Source: Brachymonas denitrificans
Lineage (GTDB): Bacteria > Pseudomonadota > Gammaproteobacteria > Burkholderiales > Burkholderiaceae_C
NCBI RefSeq assembly: GCF_907163135.1
Contig: NZ_CAJQUA010000001.1
Coordinates: 1,069,001-1,133,000, forward strand
Direction: 5' to 3'
DNA: 64,000 nt
Part shown: positions 8,709 to 19,402 of the stretch, piece by piece
Numbering within the stretch: the first letter of the stretch is position 1
How the letters are laid out: each line of letters opens with the position of its first letter
Program-made: the position numbers and the translations under genes
The notes under the pieces: generated by a model
What the model was told of the DNA's origin: nothing
Databases searched by the model: none
What the model saw: only the letters and a program-made list of their open reading frames with translations

Positions 8709-8913
8709 AGAATGCTGCTTTATGCCATTGTAAACACGGCATATGACAGGTAGTATGGCCGGCTTTCCCTGTGGCTCGGGCGGCCGTGACCTGTGTCCTC
8801 CCGGACCGGTGCAGTCGGCTTGATCCTCGGCACATAGCCCCCACCTGCCACAGAAGCACCCGCTCCACGTTTCCGGCGCGGCAGACCAGAACAACAAGAT
8901 TCGCGCATCCGTC

Positions 8914-9393
8914 ATGGCCACCAAGAAAAAAGCCCCCCCGCAAACCCGCATTGCAGAGAACAAGAAAGCTGCCTTCAACTATTTCTTCGAGGAGAAATAC
9001 GAGGCAGGCATGGTGCTGCAGGGCTGGGAAGTGAAAGCCGTGCGCGAAGGCAAGGTGCAGCTCACCGACGGCTACGTGGTGGTGCGCGATGGTGAACTGT
9101 TCGTGATCGGCTGCCAGATCAACCCGCTCAAATCGGCGTCCACCCACGTCACGCCGGATGCCGTTCGCACCAAGAAGCTGCTGATGCACAAGAACGAGAT
9201 CGAGCGCCTGATCGGCAAGGTCGAGCAGAAAGGCTACACGCTGGTGCCACTCAACCTGCACTGGAAGAACGGCCGCGTCAAATGCGAAATCGCCCTCGCC
9301 AAGGGGAAGGCCGAGCACGACAAGCGCGACACCATCAAGGAACGCGAGGGCAAGCGCGAGGTGGAACGCGCGATGAAGAGCCGCAACCGCTGA
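8914..9393 (+). CDS. smpB: SsrA-binding protein SmpB
   Basis: SmpB binds tmRNA and delivers it to stalled ribosomes for trans-translation. The 159-residue product has the oligonucleotide-binding barrel ([31 protein letters not shown]) and the basic C-terminal tail ([20 protein letters not shown]) that enters the empty A site. It diverges from ratA-rnfH and is followed by a strong hairpin terminator. The tmRNA gene itself is not in this window. Confidence 0.98.
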   Translation: MATKKKAPPQTRIAENKKAAFNYFFEEKYEAGMVLQGWEVKAVREGKVQLTDGYVVVRDGELFVIGCQINPLKSASTHVTPDAVRTKKLLMHKNEIERLIGKVEQKGYTLVPLNLHWKNGRVKCEIALAKGKAEHDKRDTIKEREGKREVERAMKSRNR

Positions 9394-9440
9394 AAACGCG
9401 TCCTGCGCCGCAGGACGACCGGCCCAGCCGTTCACCATGA

Positions 9441-9476
9441 AAAAGCCCCGCAGCAAATTGCTTGCGGGGCTTTCTT
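9441..9476. terminator. Bidirectional intrinsic terminator, smpB / trpB2
   Basis: GCCCCGCA (9445-9452) pairs with TGCGGGGC (9463-9470), followed by TTTCTT on the plus strand; a run of A before the stem gives a U-tract on the minus strand. It sits between the converging ends of smpB and the TrpB2-type gene and can serve both. Confidence 0.9.
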
Positions 9477-9491
9477 GACCGGGCTTCAGCG

Positions 9492-10862
9492 TCAGACGTT
9501 CTCGGGCACTTCCGGCAGATGCGCCATGGCCTCGGCCATCGCCTCTTCCGCGTACACCTCGTTCTGCAGATCGCCTTCGAAGTAGCGGGTGTAGGCCGCC
9601 ATGTCGAAGTGGCCGTGGCCGCTCAGGCAGAACAGGATCGTCTCGGCCTTGCCTTCACGCTTGCAGCGCAGCGCTTCCTCGATCGCGCCCTTGATGGCGT
9701 GGTTGGATTCAGGCGCCGGCACGATGCCTTCGTGGCGAGCGAACAGTACGCCGGCCTCGAAACACTCGCGCTGGCCGTAAGCCACCGCTTCCATCAGGCC
9801 CAGTTCCTTCACATGCGACACCAGCGGCGCCATGCCGTGGTAGCGCAGACCACCAGCGTGGAAGCCCGGCGGCGTGAAGGTGGAGCCCAGCGTATGCATC
9901 TTGGTGATGGGCGTCATGTGGCCGGTATCACCAAAGTCGTAGGCGTACTTGCCACGCGTGAGCGACGGGCAGGCCGTGGGCTCGACCGCCACGATGCGCG
10001 GCTTCGGCCCGCCACGCAGCGCCTGGCCCATGAACGGGAAGGCAATGCCGGCAAAGTTGGAGCCGCCGCCGGTGCAGCTTAGCACCACGTCCGGATAGGC
10101 ATCGGCCATCTCCATCTGCAGCATGGCTTCCTGGCCGATGATGGTCTGATGCAGCAGCACGTGGTTGAGCACGGAGCCCAAGGCGTATTTGGTGTCGTCG
10201 CGTTGTGCGGCAATTTCCACTGCCTCGCTGATGGCGATGCCCAGGCTGCCGGTGTGGTTCGGGTTCTCGGCCAGCACCTTGCGGCCGTATTCCGTCTCGT
10301 TGGAAGGCGAGGCGATGCAGCGCGCACCGTAGGTTTCCATCACGGCGCGGCGGTACGGCTTCTGGTCGTACGACACGCGCACCTGGAAGATTTCCACGTC
10401 CAGGCCATAGAGCGAACCGGCAAATGCCAACGAGGTGCCCCACTGGCCAGCACCGGTTTCGGTGGTCAGGCGCTTCACGCCGGCTTCCTTGTTGTAGAAG
10501 GCCTGCGGAATGGCAGAGTTCGGCTTGTGGCTGCCAGCCGGGCTCACGCCCTCGTACTTGTAGAAGATCTTGGCGGGCGTATCCAGCGCCTTTTCCAGTC
10601 CGTGGGCACGGTAGAGCGGCGCCGGACGCCACAGGCGGAACACGTCACGCACGGGTTCGGGAATCTCGATCTCGCGCTCGGTGCTGACTTCCTGCTGGAT
10701 CAGCGACATGGGGAACAGCGGCGACAGGTCATCCGGACCCACCGGCTGCATGGTGCCGGGGTGCAGCACGGGCGGCAGCGGCACTGGCAGGTCGGCCTGG
10801 ATGTTGTACCAGAACTTGGGAATCTGCTCTTCGTCGAGCACGTACTTGGTTTGCTTGCTCAT
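9492..10862 (-). CDS. TrpB2-type tryptophan synthase beta-like PLP enzyme
   Basis: The 456-residue protein belongs to the TrpB2 branch of fold-type II PLP enzymes, which makes tryptophan from serine and indole (or O-phosphoserine in archaeal members). The PLP lysine is in the motif GSHKPNS (Lys113), and the phosphate-binding loop is CTGGGSNFAG. The long N-terminal extension (residues 1-80) and ending ARHEGIVPAPESNHAIKG are typical of TrpB2. No trp genes are nearby; its neighbour is a branched-chain acyl-CoA hydrolase, so its job may be indole salvage rather than de novo synthesis. The reaction is inferred from family only. Confidence 0.88.
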   Translation of the reverse strand: MSKQTKYVLDEEQIPKFWYNIQADLPVPLPPVLHPGTMQPVGPDDLSPLFPMSLIQQEVSTEREIEIPEPVRDVFRLWRPAPLYRAHGLEKALDTPAKIFYKYEGVSPAGSHKPNSAIPQAFYNKEAGVKRLTTETGAGQWGTSLAFAGSLYGLDVEIFQVRVSYDQKPYRRAVMETYGARCIASPSNETEYGRKVLAENPNHTGSLGIAISEAVEIAAQRDDTKYALGSVLNHVLLHQTIIGQEAMLQMEMADAYPDVVLSCTGGGSNFAGIAFPFMGQALRGGPKPRIVAVEPTACPSLTRGKYAYDFGDTGHMTPITKMHTLGSTFTPPGFHAGGLRYHGMAPLVSHVKELGLMEAVAYGQRECFEAGVLFARHEGIVPAPESNHAIKGAIEEALRCKREGKAETILFCLSGHGHFDMAAYTRYFEGDLQNEVYAEEAMAEAMAHLPEVPENV

Positions 10863-10925
10863 GGGGAACTTTCAAAATCGGCGCAAGGACGCAACCGGGA
10901 GCGCTGTGGCTCCCGGTTCCGGCGT

Positions 10926-12056
10926 TTACTTCAGGGATGCGAGCGGGTGCACGCTGGCCGGCCAGGGGCTCTCGAAAAAGGCCTCGATCATCTCGGGCGT
11001 GACGTCCTCGACGCGCGGGGGATCCCACTGCGGGTTGTTGTCCTTGTCCACCACCAGGGCGCGGATGCCCTCGATGATTTCGCTGCTCACCGCCTTGCGG
11101 CCCATGTGCTGCGGGAAGAAGCAGTGGCGCACCAGATCACGCTCCATGCGCAGGTCTTCGGCCAGCGTCATGCCGCGGGCGCGGCGGATCTGCTCGAACA
11201 CCACATGCAGCATCAGCGGCGAACGCTTGCGCAGTGCCTGGGCGGTTTTCTGTGCCCATGCGTTGTCGGTAGCGGCCTCCAGAGCCTTCAGGATGGCGTT
11301 GAAATCGCCGGCACCGAAGAATTGCTCGGCCTCCTCGCGCGCCTTGGTAAAAGCCTCGCTCACGGCGGGAGCCGGTTCGCACTGGCCGCGCAGCCATTGC
11401 CGGGCCGCCTCACCGGACGAAAAGTCCTGCTCGCCCAGCGCCTGCCACACTTCAGCCTGGCGGCTGCTGGAAAGGAAATGGTCACCCCAGCCGATGCTCA
11501 GACCGTCGCCGCCCATCACGTGGTCGCCAGCCAGACCCAGCCACTCTCCTGTGTGGCCCGGGCAACGGCTCAGGAAATAGCCGCCACCCACATCGGGGAA
11601 CAGGCCGATCAGGGTCTCGGGCATGGCCATGCGCGTGCGCTCTGTCAGGATGCGGTCGGTACCGCCCTGGCTGATGCCCATGCCGCCACCCATCACAATG
11701 CCGTCCATGAAGGCGATATAGGGCTTGCCCAGGTTCGGGATCAGATTGTTGAGGGTGTATTCCTCGGTGAAGAAGTCCTCGATCTCGGGGTTGCCATGCT
11801 CGGCCTGCTCATGGAAAAAGCGGATGTCGCCACCGGCACAGAAGGCGCCGAAGGGGCCTTCCTTGTTGCTGCCGCGGATCGCGATGGCCTTGACTGCCGG
11901 GTTGTCCTTCCAGTCCAGCAGGATCTCGTACATGGCGCGCACCATGGCGAGCGACAAGGCATTGAGCGCCTTCGAACGGTTGAGGGTGATGAAACCGACA
12001 CCACCTCGTACTTCTTCCAGCACGTCCGTGGTGGCCCATTGTCTCGCTTGCGTCAT
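10926..12056 (-). CDS. Enoyl-CoA hydratase/isomerase family, 3-hydroxyisobutyryl-CoA hydrolase-like
   Basis: The 376-residue crotonase-fold protein has the oxyanion-hole segments FCAGGDIRFF and GIVMGGGMGIS. It also has the HIBYL-CoA hydrolase signature PETLIGLFPDVGGGYFLS, with the catalytic Glu and Asp. These enzymes release 3-hydroxyisobutyrate in valine breakdown. The start at 12056 is preferred: its ATG overlaps the stop of the upstream transporter as ATGA and has GGAG eight bases before it. That GGAG lies within codons of the alternative start at 12071. It is probably co-translated with the transporter. The substrate could also be another 3-hydroxyacyl-CoA. Confidence 0.85.
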   Translation of the reverse strand: MTQARQWATTDVLEEVRGGVGFITLNRSKALNALSLAMVRAMYEILLDWKDNPAVKAIAIRGSNKEGPFGAFCAGGDIRFFHEQAEHGNPEIEDFFTEEYTLNNLIPNLGKPYIAFMDGIVMGGGMGISQGGTDRILTERTRMAMPETLIGLFPDVGGGYFLSRCPGHTGEWLGLAGDHVMGGDGLSIGWGDHFLSSSRQAEVWQALGEQDFSSGEAARQWLRGQCEPAPAVSEAFTKAREEAEQFFGAGDFNAILKALEAATDNAWAQKTAQALRKRSPLMLHVVFEQIRRARGMTLAEDLRMERDLVRHCFFPQHMGRKAVSSEIIEGIRALVVDKDNNPQWDPPRVEDVTPEMIEAFFESPWPASVHPLASLK

Positions 12057-13084
12057 TCCGATTGTCTCCATCCGAGGATTTCATTGAGGGCGAGCGCGAC
12101 TATGACCAGCGCGCCGCCGATGGCTACGTTGGGGCCAGGAATTTCGCCCGCACCCCACCAAGTCAGAAGTATGCCAAAAATTATCTCGAGCAAAGCCAGA
12201 AGCGACAGTTCCGGTGCATGCAATACGCGCGAAGCCACCACCGCCATGCTGCAAGGAATGGCCAACTGCACCATGCCGAGCAACGCGAGCCAGCCCATGT
12301 CCGCAAGAGTGGCCTGAAAGGGAATGGCAAATGGCAGACATATCAGTGCCGAAAGCGCGGCGCCGATCAGCAGTGCAGGAACCATGTCGCGGATGGCCGG
12401 AGCGGGCATCTGTTGAGGCAGGACGTCTTCTGTTGGTAGCACTTGCGCCTTGCTCCCTTGATCCGGCATAACGCCCTGCTCGATCAGCAATTCGGTCGTA
12501 AGCCGCTGTGGCGTCAGTCTACGAACGCGCTGCTGCTCGCGCTGCATCAGGATCCATTGCGCGGAAGCGCCCACCGGAACCAACAGCGCAATCAGCGAAC
12601 CGATCAGCTTGCGATCGTGCCCCAAGGTAAGCTGCGCGGCGTAGATGTAGAAAATTCCAGCTCCTGCCGTCGCAATGGCCATCCAGGTGCGGCGCGGCAA
12701 GGGGTTGCCGAGTACGAAGCGGTTCACCAGCGCCGTGAATACCGGCCCGAGCGCCGAAAGCACCAGCACGTTGGCCACGGTGGTAAAACTCAGCGCCATC
12801 ATGAAGGCGGTAAACATGGTGGCCCAGCACAAACCGGACAGCCACAGCACCGGTTCGCGCCATGGAATGCGGCCGAAAAATCCCGGCCCGCGCCACCAGC
12901 GAAGCAACAGCAGCATGGAAGCCAGCGCCAGCACGCTGCGCCAGAAGGTGATCTCGAAACCCTGTGCCCCCGTGATCTGGCGCGTGAACACCCCCGCCGT
13001 AGCCCACAGCAGCGTGGCCAGCGTCATCACGACAACCGCGCGCCGGTGGCTCATGGCGGCAGGCAACAGGGAACGCAACAACAT
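12053..13084 (-). CDS. DMT-superfamily (EamA) transporter with a hydrophilic central insert
   Basis: The 343-residue protein has two EamA repeats of about five membrane helices each, from VVVMTLATLLWATAGVF to NVAIGGALVIVALALNEI. EamA proteins export or import small metabolites across the inner membrane; the substrate cannot be predicted. Between the repeats (about residues 181-233) lies a charged, Gln-rich segment that normal EamA linkers lack. Start ATG 13084 is uncertain; Met11 (13054) is equally plausible and neither has a clear ribosome site. Its stop overlaps the start of the acyl-CoA hydrolase. A terminator lies only about a dozen bases upstream. Confidence 0.85.
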   Translation of the reverse strand: MLLRSLLPAAMSHRRAVVVMTLATLLWATAGVFTRQITGAQGFEITFWRSVLALASMLLLLRWWRGPGFFGRIPWREPVLWLSGLCWATMFTAFMMALSFTTVANVLVLSALGPVFTALVNRFVLGNPLPRRTWMAIATAGAGIFYIYAAQLTLGHDRKLIGSLIALLVPVGASAQWILMQREQQRVRRLTPQRLTTELLIEQGVMPDQGSKAQVLPTEDVLPQQMPAPAIRDMVPALLIGAALSALICLPFAIPFQATLADMGWLALLGMVQLAIPCSMAVVASRVLHAPELSLLALLEIIFGILLTWWGAGEIPGPNVAIGGALVIVALALNEILGWRQSE

Positions 13085-13096
13085 CGCACACCAGAC

Positions 13097-13122
13097 GGAA
13101 AAAAGCGGAGCCGAGGCTCCGC
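13097..13122 (-). terminator. Intrinsic terminator after typA
   Basis: GCGGAGCC and GGCTCCGC (13105-13112 and 13115-13122) form a perfect eight-base stem with a two-base loop. It is followed on the minus strand by six T. It ends the typA transcript just before the transporter start. Confidence 0.9.
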
Positions 13123-13156
13123 AGATTCAGGAAACCGGGAATCCTCCCGGTCGGGA

Positions 13157-14989
13157 TCAGACGGCGCTCTCGCGACTGGCGCGCTTGCGTTCGTGCTCTT
13201 TCAGATGACGCTTGCGCAGGCGGATGCTCTTGGGCGTGATCTCCACCAGCTCGTCGTCCTCGATGAACTCCACGCCGTATTCCAGCGTCAGCTCGATCGG
13301 CGGCGTGATCTTGATCGCGTCTTCCTTGCCGCTCACGCGGAAGTTGGTCAGCTGCTTGGTGCGCGTGGCGTTCACCACCAGGTCGTTGTCGCGGCTGTGG
13401 ATGCCGACGATCATGCCTTCATACACCGGGTCGCCGGCCTTCACGAACATGCGGCCGCGGTCGTCCAGCTTGCCCAGCGCGTAGGTGAAGATTTCGCCAT
13501 CATCCATGGAAATCAGCACGCCGTTCTTGCGGCTGCCGATCTCGCCACGGTGCTCCTCGTAGCCGTCAAAGATGTTGGCGATCAGGCCGGAACCGCGCGT
13601 CAGGTTCAGGAATTCGTTGGTGAAGCCGATCAGGCCGCGCGCCGGAATGCGGTATTCGAGGCGCACACGGCCACGGCCGTCCGGCTCCATGTTCACCAGT
13701 TCGCCCTTGCGCTCGCCCAGGGCCTGCATCACGCCGCCCTGGTGGCCTTCCTCGATGTCGGCGGTGACCAGCTCGATCGGCTCGCACAGCACGCCGTCAA
13801 TTTCGCGGAACACCACGCGCGGCTTGGACACGGCCAGCTCGTAGCCTTCGCGGCGCATGTTTTCCAGCAGGATGGTCAGGTGCAGTTCACCACGGCCGGA
13901 CACTTCGAAAATGCCGTCCTCGTTGGTTTCCTTCACGCGCAGCGCCATGTTGGCCTGCAGTTCCTTCTGCAGACGGTCCCAGATCTGGCGGCTGGTCACG
14001 AACTTGCCTTCGCGGCCGGCCAGCGGGCTGGTGTTGACGCAGAAGTTCATGGTCAGCGTCGGCTCGTCGACCTTCAGCATGGGCAGCGGGCGCGGATCGT
14101 TGACGTCGGTCACGGTCACGCCGATGCCGATCTCGTCGATCCCGTTGATCAGCACGATGTCGCCGGGACGGGCTTCCTTGACCTGCACGCGGTCCAGACC
14201 CTCGAAGGTCAGCACCTGGTTGATGCGGCCCTTGGTCTGCTTGCCGTCCGGGCCTTCCATCACCAGCACATCCATGCCGGGGCGCACGGTGCCGGAGTTG
14301 ACACGGCCCACGCCGATGCGGCCCACGAAGGTCGAGAAATCGATGGCAGAAATCTGCAGCTGCAGCGGCTCGCTGGCATCCCCTTCGTGCGACGGCACAT
14401 GCTTCAGGATGGTGTTGAACAGGGCCGACATATCCTTGCCCCACTGCTCGCCCGGCACGCCCTCTTCCAGCGACGACCAGCCGTTGATGCCGGAAGCGTA
14501 CACCACCGGGAAGTCCAGCTGCTCATCAGTCGCGCCCAGCTTGTCGAACAGGTCGAAAGCGGCGTTGATCACCTTGTCCGGATCGGCGCCCGGCTTGTCG
14601 ACCTTGTTCACCACCACGATGGGCTTTAGGCCCAGCGCCAGCGCCTTCTTGGTCACGAAGCGTGTCTGCGGCATCGGGCCTTCCTGGGCGTCGATCAGCA
14701 GCACCACGCCGTCCACCATGGACAGCGCGCGCTCCACCTCGCCACCGAAGTCCGCGTGGCCGGGGGTGTCGATCACGTTGATGTGGGTGCCTTCCCAGCT
14801 CACGGCGCAGTTCTTGGCCAGGATGGTGATGCCACGCTCGCGCTCGATGGCGTTGTTGTCCATCACGGTGTCGACGACTTTTTCGTGATCGGCAAAGGTG
14901 CCGGACTGGCGCAGGAGCTGGTCGACCATCGTGGTCTTGCCATGGTCGACGTGGGCGATGATGGCGATATTGCGGATTTGGGTACTCAT
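13157..14989 (-). CDS. typA: Ribosome-associated GTPase TypA/BipA
   Basis: TypA is a translational GTPase that helps 50S assembly at low temperature and stress adaptation. The 610-residue length is normal. The G domain is at the N-terminus with [31 protein letters not shown] and [13 protein letters not shown]-like domains follow, then the TypA-specific C-terminal domain ([16 protein letters not shown]). It has its own transcript end (terminator at 13097-13122) and lies 49 bases downstream of the truB stop, so it may be read from the rimP operon or a local promoter that I could not identify. Confidence 0.97.
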   Translation of the reverse strand: MSTQIRNIAIIAHVDHGKTTMVDQLLRQSGTFADHEKVVDTVMDNNAIERERGITILAKNCAVSWEGTHINVIDTPGHADFGGEVERALSMVDGVVLLIDAQEGPMPQTRFVTKKALALGLKPIVVVNKVDKPGADPDKVINAAFDLFDKLGATDEQLDFPVVYASGINGWSSLEEGVPGEQWGKDMSALFNTILKHVPSHEGDASEPLQLQISAIDFSTFVGRIGVGRVNSGTVRPGMDVLVMEGPDGKQTKGRINQVLTFEGLDRVQVKEARPGDIVLINGIDEIGIGVTVTDVNDPRPLPMLKVDEPTLTMNFCVNTSPLAGREGKFVTSRQIWDRLQKELQANMALRVKETNEDGIFEVSGRGELHLTILLENMRREGYELAVSKPRVVFREIDGVLCEPIELVTADIEEGHQGGVMQALGERKGELVNMEPDGRGRVRLEYRIPARGLIGFTNEFLNLTRGSGLIANIFDGYEEHRGEIGSRKNGVLISMDDGEIFTYALGKLDDRGRMFVKAGDPVYEGMIVGIHSRDNDLVVNATRTKQLTNFRVSGKEDAIKITPPIELTLEYGVEFIEDDELVEITPKSIRLRKRHLKEHERKRASRESAV

Positions 14990-15038
14990 GGAAACAATGC
15001 TTTTTGGAAGATGGGAGATTTGTTTGTTATAGGGTGGC

Positions 15039-16043
15039 TCAGGCCGGCAAGTCGGGAGGGTGCTGCGCCAAGGCCTGGGTGATTTCGAGCGGGCTCAGCA
15101 GCCGAGTCGGAATCAGCTGGCCGGCGTGGGCATGGGCGGTGCCCAGCAACACACGCTCCACGGCAACACCGGGCGCAGGCGGCGGTCCGTACACAGCAAG
15201 GTGGTCGGCATCCGGCCATGTGCCGCGACGGCGCAGGCCGGTCAGAAAGCGTGCTGCATCATCTGCAGCGAGCATGACAGGAGCATGGCCGGTGAGCAGA
15301 ATGTCCACCGGCTGCAACGCCTGCAGGCGCTCCGCCTCGTTCATGGCTTCGAGCGCTTCCAGCGTGACGCAGCCCTCCAGACCGAACACGCCGGTCTGCA
15401 CGCGGCGCAGGCCGATCAGGTGGGCGCCACAGCCAAGTGCGGCGCCGATGTCTTCGGCCAGCGTGCGGATGTAGGTGCCCTTGCTGACGGCGGCATACAG
15501 CTTGATGACGGTGCCCTCGGGATGAGCCTGCAGGATGTTCTCCGGCACTGCCTGGCGCTCCAGGCGGAACACGGTGATAGAGCGTGCCGGTCGTTCCACC
15601 GTCTCGCCGGCACGCGCGTATTCGTACAGCGCCTTGCCGTCCTTCTTGAGGGCCGAATGCATGGGTGGCACCTGCTGCTGCGCGCCCGTGAAACGCTCAA
15701 GCACGGCAGCGATATCGGCATCGCTCACGGCAACCGGCTGCTCCTGCAACACCTCGCCCTCGGCATCGCCGGTGGTCGTGGTAATGCCCAGACGCAGCGT
15801 CGCCTCGTAGGCTTTGTCGGCATCGAGATGCATCTGGCTGAACTTGGTCGCCGCGCCAAAGCACAGCGGCAGCACGCCGGTGGCCAGCGGATCGAGCGTG
15901 CCGGTATGGCCGGCCTTCTCGGCGCGCAGCAGCCACTTGACCTTCTGCAAGGCCTGGTTGCTGGACAGTCCGAGCGGTTTGTCGAGCAACACCACCCCAT
16001 GCACAGGGCGGCGCTGCACCCTGGTACGTGGAGCAGCAGTCAT
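15039..16043 (-). CDS. truB: tRNA pseudouridine(55) synthase
   Basis: TruB makes pseudouridine 55 in the T-loop of tRNAs. The catalytic aspartate is in the motif [12 protein letters not shown] (Asp51). The [14 protein letters not shown] and [12 protein letters not shown] stretches are also typical. At 334 residues the product is slightly long because of a C-terminal PUA-like extension. It is the last gene of rimP-nusA-infB-rbfA-truB and follows rbfA by three bases. Confidence 0.97.
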   Translation of the reverse strand: MTAAPRTRVQRRPVHGVVLLDKPLGLSSNQALQKVKWLLRAEKAGHTGTLDPLATGVLPLCFGAATKFSQMHLDADKAYEATLRLGITTTTGDAEGEVLQEQPVAVSDADIAAVLERFTGAQQQVPPMHSALKKDGKALYEYARAGETVERPARSITVFRLERQAVPENILQAHPEGTVIKLYAAVSKGTYIRTLAEDIGAALGCGAHLIGLRRVQTGVFGLEGCVTLEALEAMNEAERLQALQPVDILLTGHAPVMLAADDAARFLTGLRRRGTWPDADHLAVYGPPPAPGVAVERVLLGTAHAHAGQLIPTRLLSPLEITQALAQHPPDLPA

Positions 16044-16046
16044 GGT

Positions 16047-16418
16047 TTATTCCTCGTCTTTGGAACGGGAAGAGACTGCCTTGGCAATCAGTGCGTTCAT
16101 GTCGGCCGCGCGCTCCTGCGTGCGGTCGTAGATGAAGTGCAGCGTCGGCACGGTATGGATGTGCAGGCGCTTGAACAGGCCGTTGCGCAGATGGCCGGCC
16201 GCGTGGTTGAGGGCTTCCTCGGTCTGCACCGGGTCGCCGGTGAGCACGCTGAAGTACACCTTGGCATGGGCGTAGTCAGGCGTGACTTCCACGCCCTGCA
16301 GCGTGATCATGCCGACGCGGGGATCCTTGAGCTCGCGCGCGATCAGTTCCGCCAGATCGCGCTGGATCTGGTCGGAAACCTTGTAGCTGCGGTTGGTCGG
16401 GGATTTCTTCTGTGCCAT
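16047..16418 (-). CDS. rbfA: 30S ribosome-binding factor A
   Basis: RbfA is a cold-shock factor that binds immature 30S subunits and helps mature the 5' end of 16S rRNA. The 123-residue product has the single KH-like domain with the family features [36 protein letters not shown] cut by a kinked helix, and a short acidic tail. It directly abuts the infB stop (no gap) and precedes truB by three bases, which implies one polycistronic message. Confidence 0.97.
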   Translation of the reverse strand: MAQKKSPTNRSYKVSDQIQRDLAELIARELKDPRVGMITLQGVEVTPDYAHAKVYFSVLTGDPVQTEEALNHAAGHLRNGLFKRLHIHTVPTLHFIYDRTQERAADMNALIAKAVSSRSKDEE

Positions 16419-19382
16419 TTACAGCGTACGCGCCACTTCCTTGACTTCGAAGAATTCGAGCTGGTCGCCTTCCTTGATGTCGTTGTAGTTCTTGAGCTTG
16501 ATACCGCACTCGAAGCCTTCCTTGACCTCGCGCACATCGTCCTTCATGCGCTTGAGGGAGTCCAGCTCGCCGGTATAGATCACCACGTTGTCGCGCAGCA
16601 GGCGGAAGTTCGCGCTGCGCGTGACATGGCCGGAGGTGACCATACAGCCCGCCACGGTACCGATCTTGGACGCCACGAACACGGTACGAATCTCGGCGTG
16701 ACCAATGATCTCTTCCTTCTTGTCCGGCGTCAGCATGCCGCTCATGGCCGCCTTCACGTCATCCACGGCGTCGTAGATGATGTTGTAGTAGCGGATGTCG
16801 ATGCCGTTGCCTTCGGCCGCCTTGCGGGCGTTGGCGTCGGCACGCGTGTTGAAGCCGATCACCACCGCGTTGGAAGCGATGGCCAGGTTGATATCGCTTT
16901 CGCTGATACCACCCACGGCCGCGTACACCACCTGCACCTTGACTTCGTCGGTGGACAGCTTGATGAGCGAGGATGCCAGCGCTTCCTGCGAACCCTGCAC
17001 GTCGGCCTTGATGATGATGGGCAGGGTCTTGACCTCGCCCGCCTCCATGTTGGCGAACATGTTTTCCAGCTTGGCGGCCTGTTGCTTGGCCAGCTTGGTA
17101 TCGCGGAACTTGCCGGAACGGTAGGTGGCGATTTCGCGCGCACGGCGCTCGTCGGCCAGCACCTGGAATTCGTCGCCGGCCTGCGGCACTTCGGTCAGGC
17201 CCTGGATTTCCACCGGGATGGACGGGCCGGCCGACTTGGTCGGCTTGCCGTTTTCGTCGTTCATGGCCCGCACACGGCCCCAGGTCTGCCCAGCCAGCAC
17301 CACGTCGCCGGTCTTGAGCGTACCGGACTGCACCAGCACGGTGGCGACCGGACCGCGGCCCTTGTCGAGCTGGGCTTCCACCACCAGGCCCTTGGCCATG
17401 GCATCGATCGGCGCCTTCAGTTCCAGCACTTCAGCCTGCAGCAGCACGTTCTCGAGCAGCTCGTCGATGCCCATGCCGGTCTTGCTGGACACGGCAACGA
17501 ACGGCGAGTCGCCACCGAATTCTTCCGGCACCACTTCTTCGGCCACCAGTTCGCCCTTGACGCGCTCGGGGTTTGCTTCGGGCTTGTCTGCCTTGGTCAG
17601 TGCGACCACGATCGGCACACCGGCCGCCTTGGCGTGTTTGATGGCTTCACGCGTCTGCGGCATCACGCCGTCGTCGGACGCACAGACCAGAATCACGATG
17701 TCGGTTGCCTGGGCACCGCGGGCACGCATGGCAGTAAACGCCTCGTGGCCGGGAGTATCCAGGAAGGTGACGATGCCACGCTCGGTCTTGACGTGGTAGG
17801 CACCAATGTGCTGCGTGATGCCGCCAGCTTCTGCGGCCGCAACCTTGGCGCGGCGGATGTAGTCCAGCAGCGAGGTCTTGCCGTGGTCAACGTGTCCCAT
17901 CACGGTCACGACCGGGGCGCGCGGCAGCAGTTCGGCATTTTGTGCTTCCACCTCTTCTTGGGTGAAAGCTTCCGGATCGTCCAGCGCCGCCTGCACCGCC
18001 ACATGGCCCATTTCTTCCACCACGATCATGGCGGTGTCCTGGTCCAGCGGCTGGTTGATGGTGACCATCTGGCCCAGCTTCATCAGCACCTTGATCACTT
18101 CGGAGGCCTTGATGGCCATCTTGTGTGCCAGTTCGGCCACGGTGATGGTCTCGGGCACGTGGATCTCGAGCTGCTTGAACTCGGCCGGTGCCTGCGGCTC
18201 GCGACGCTCGTCACGGCCACGGTCGTTGCGGCGACCGCCGCCACGCGGGCCGGAGCGCCAGTTGCCACCGCCACGGTTGCCGGCAGAGGTGTCGCCACGG
18301 GTCTTGATTTCGCCCTTCTTCTTGCTGTCGCCGTCGCCGGCCCAGCTGGAGGAAAGCTTGGCGGATTTGACTTCCTTGGCGCCTGCGCCAGCGGCGGGAG
18401 CGGCTGTGGCACCCGCCTTGGGGGCGGGCTTGGCATCGGCCTTGGCAGCCGGCTTGTGCAGCGTGCCCTTGGCAGGCTTGGGTTCTTCCGGCTTCTTGGC
18501 CGTCAGCACCTTGGCCGGCGCATTCATCATGGCACGGATGGCTTCTGCCTCGGCCAGGGCCTTGCGGCGACGCTCTTCCAGTTCCTTGGCGCGCTTGGCT
18601 TCCTCGTCCACGCGTGCCTGGCGCTCGGCCTCGGCCTTGGCCTTGGCTTCGGCCACGGCAGCTTCCGCCTGGGCCTTGGCATCGGCAGCAGCGCGCTGGC
18701 GTGCTTCGGCAGCCTCACGCGCAGCCGCTTCACGCTCGGCGCTGGCAGCACGTGCACTCTGGATGGCAGCCACTTCGGCCTCGGCGCGGGCGCGGGCTTC
18801 GGCACGGGCCTTTTCCGGATCCACCGGCTCGGCGGCCTTGCGGGCCGCTTCAGCCTCGGCAGCGGCGCGCGCCTGGGCAGCAGCCTCGGCTTCGGCACGG
18901 GCACGCTCCTCGGCTTCGCGCGCTTCCTGCTCTTCGCGCTGGCGGCGGCGCTCGGCCAGCTCTTCCTCCTGGCGGCGGATCAGCTCGGCCTGGCGGCGGG
19001 CTTCTTCCTCGCGGCGCAGCAGCTCTTCCGTATCCACGGCAGGAGCGGCGGGTGCAGCAGCCTCGGTAACTTCGGCCTCGTATTCGTCACGCTTGATCAG
19101 CGTGCGCTTCTTGCGCACTTCCACCTGGATGGTGCGGGCACGGCCGGTTGCGTCGGCCTGCTTGATCTCGCTGGTGGACTTCTTGGTCAGCACGATCTTC
19201 TTGCGCTCGGCGCCCGTTCCGTGGGCGGCACGCAGGTAATCACGCAGCTTCAGCTTGTCGGACTCGCTCAGGGTATCGGAGGCGGCGTTCTTGTTCACGC
19301 CGGCGCTCTGGAGCTGGTCCAGCAGGGCCTGCGGCGTCTTGTTCAGTTCTGCTGCAAATTCGGCGACGGTTGTATTTGTCAT
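16419..19382 (-). CDS. infB: Translation initiation factor IF-2
   Basis: IF-2 is the GTPase that brings fMet-tRNA to the 30S subunit and promotes subunit joining. The 987-residue form has an N-terminal IF2-N domain (about 1-55). A very long Ala/Glu/Arg-rich, probably coiled or extended region follows (about 90-300), then an RGGG-rich patch ([17 protein letters not shown]). A second IF2-N comes next, then the G domain with [22 protein letters not shown] and TKADKPEA, and domains II-IV. ATG at 19382 has AGGGGTGA eight bases before it; an in-frame GTG at 19394 is an alternative. It lies between nusA and rbfA in the operon. Confidence 0.97.
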   Translation of the reverse strand: MTNTTVAEFAAELNKTPQALLDQLQSAGVNKNAASDTLSESDKLKLRDYLRAAHGTGAERKKIVLTKKSTSEIKQADATGRARTIQVEVRKKRTLIKRDEYEAEVTEAAAPAAPAVDTEELLRREEEARRQAELIRRQEEELAERRRQREEQEAREAEERARAEAEAAAQARAAAEAEAARKAAEPVDPEKARAEARARAEAEVAAIQSARAASAEREAAAREAAEARQRAAADAKAQAEAAVAEAKAKAEAERQARVDEEAKRAKELEERRRKALAEAEAIRAMMNAPAKVLTAKKPEEPKPAKGTLHKPAAKADAKPAPKAGATAAPAAGAGAKEVKSAKLSSSWAGDGDSKKKGEIKTRGDTSAGNRGGGNWRSGPRGGGRRNDRGRDERREPQAPAEFKQLEIHVPETITVAELAHKMAIKASEVIKVLMKLGQMVTINQPLDQDTAMIVVEEMGHVAVQAALDDPEAFTQEEVEAQNAELLPRAPVVTVMGHVDHGKTSLLDYIRRAKVAAAEAGGITQHIGAYHVKTERGIVTFLDTPGHEAFTAMRARGAQATDIVILVCASDDGVMPQTREAIKHAKAAGVPIVVALTKADKPEANPERVKGELVAEEVVPEEFGGDSPFVAVSSKTGMGIDELLENVLLQAEVLELKAPIDAMAKGLVVEAQLDKGRGPVATVLVQSGTLKTGDVVLAGQTWGRVRAMNDENGKPTKSAGPSIPVEIQGLTEVPQAGDEFQVLADERRAREIATYRSGKFRDTKLAKQQAAKLENMFANMEAGEVKTLPIIIKADVQGSQEALASSLIKLSTDEVKVQVVYAAVGGISESDINLAIASNAVVIGFNTRADANARKAAEGNGIDIRYYNIIYDAVDDVKAAMSGMLTPDKKEEIIGHAEIRTVFVASKIGTVAGCMVTSGHVTRSANFRLLRDNVVIYTGELDSLKRMKDDVREVKEGFECGIKLKNYNDIKEGDQLEFFEVKEVARTL

Positions 19383-19402
19383 ATGGTTGCTCACCCCTTT
19401 CC

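Noticed and set aside
18500-19080. Repetitive Ala/Glu/Arg codons in infB looked like a DNA repeat array
   Set aside because: It is the normal low-complexity N-terminal region of IF-2; no fixed repeat unit was found.
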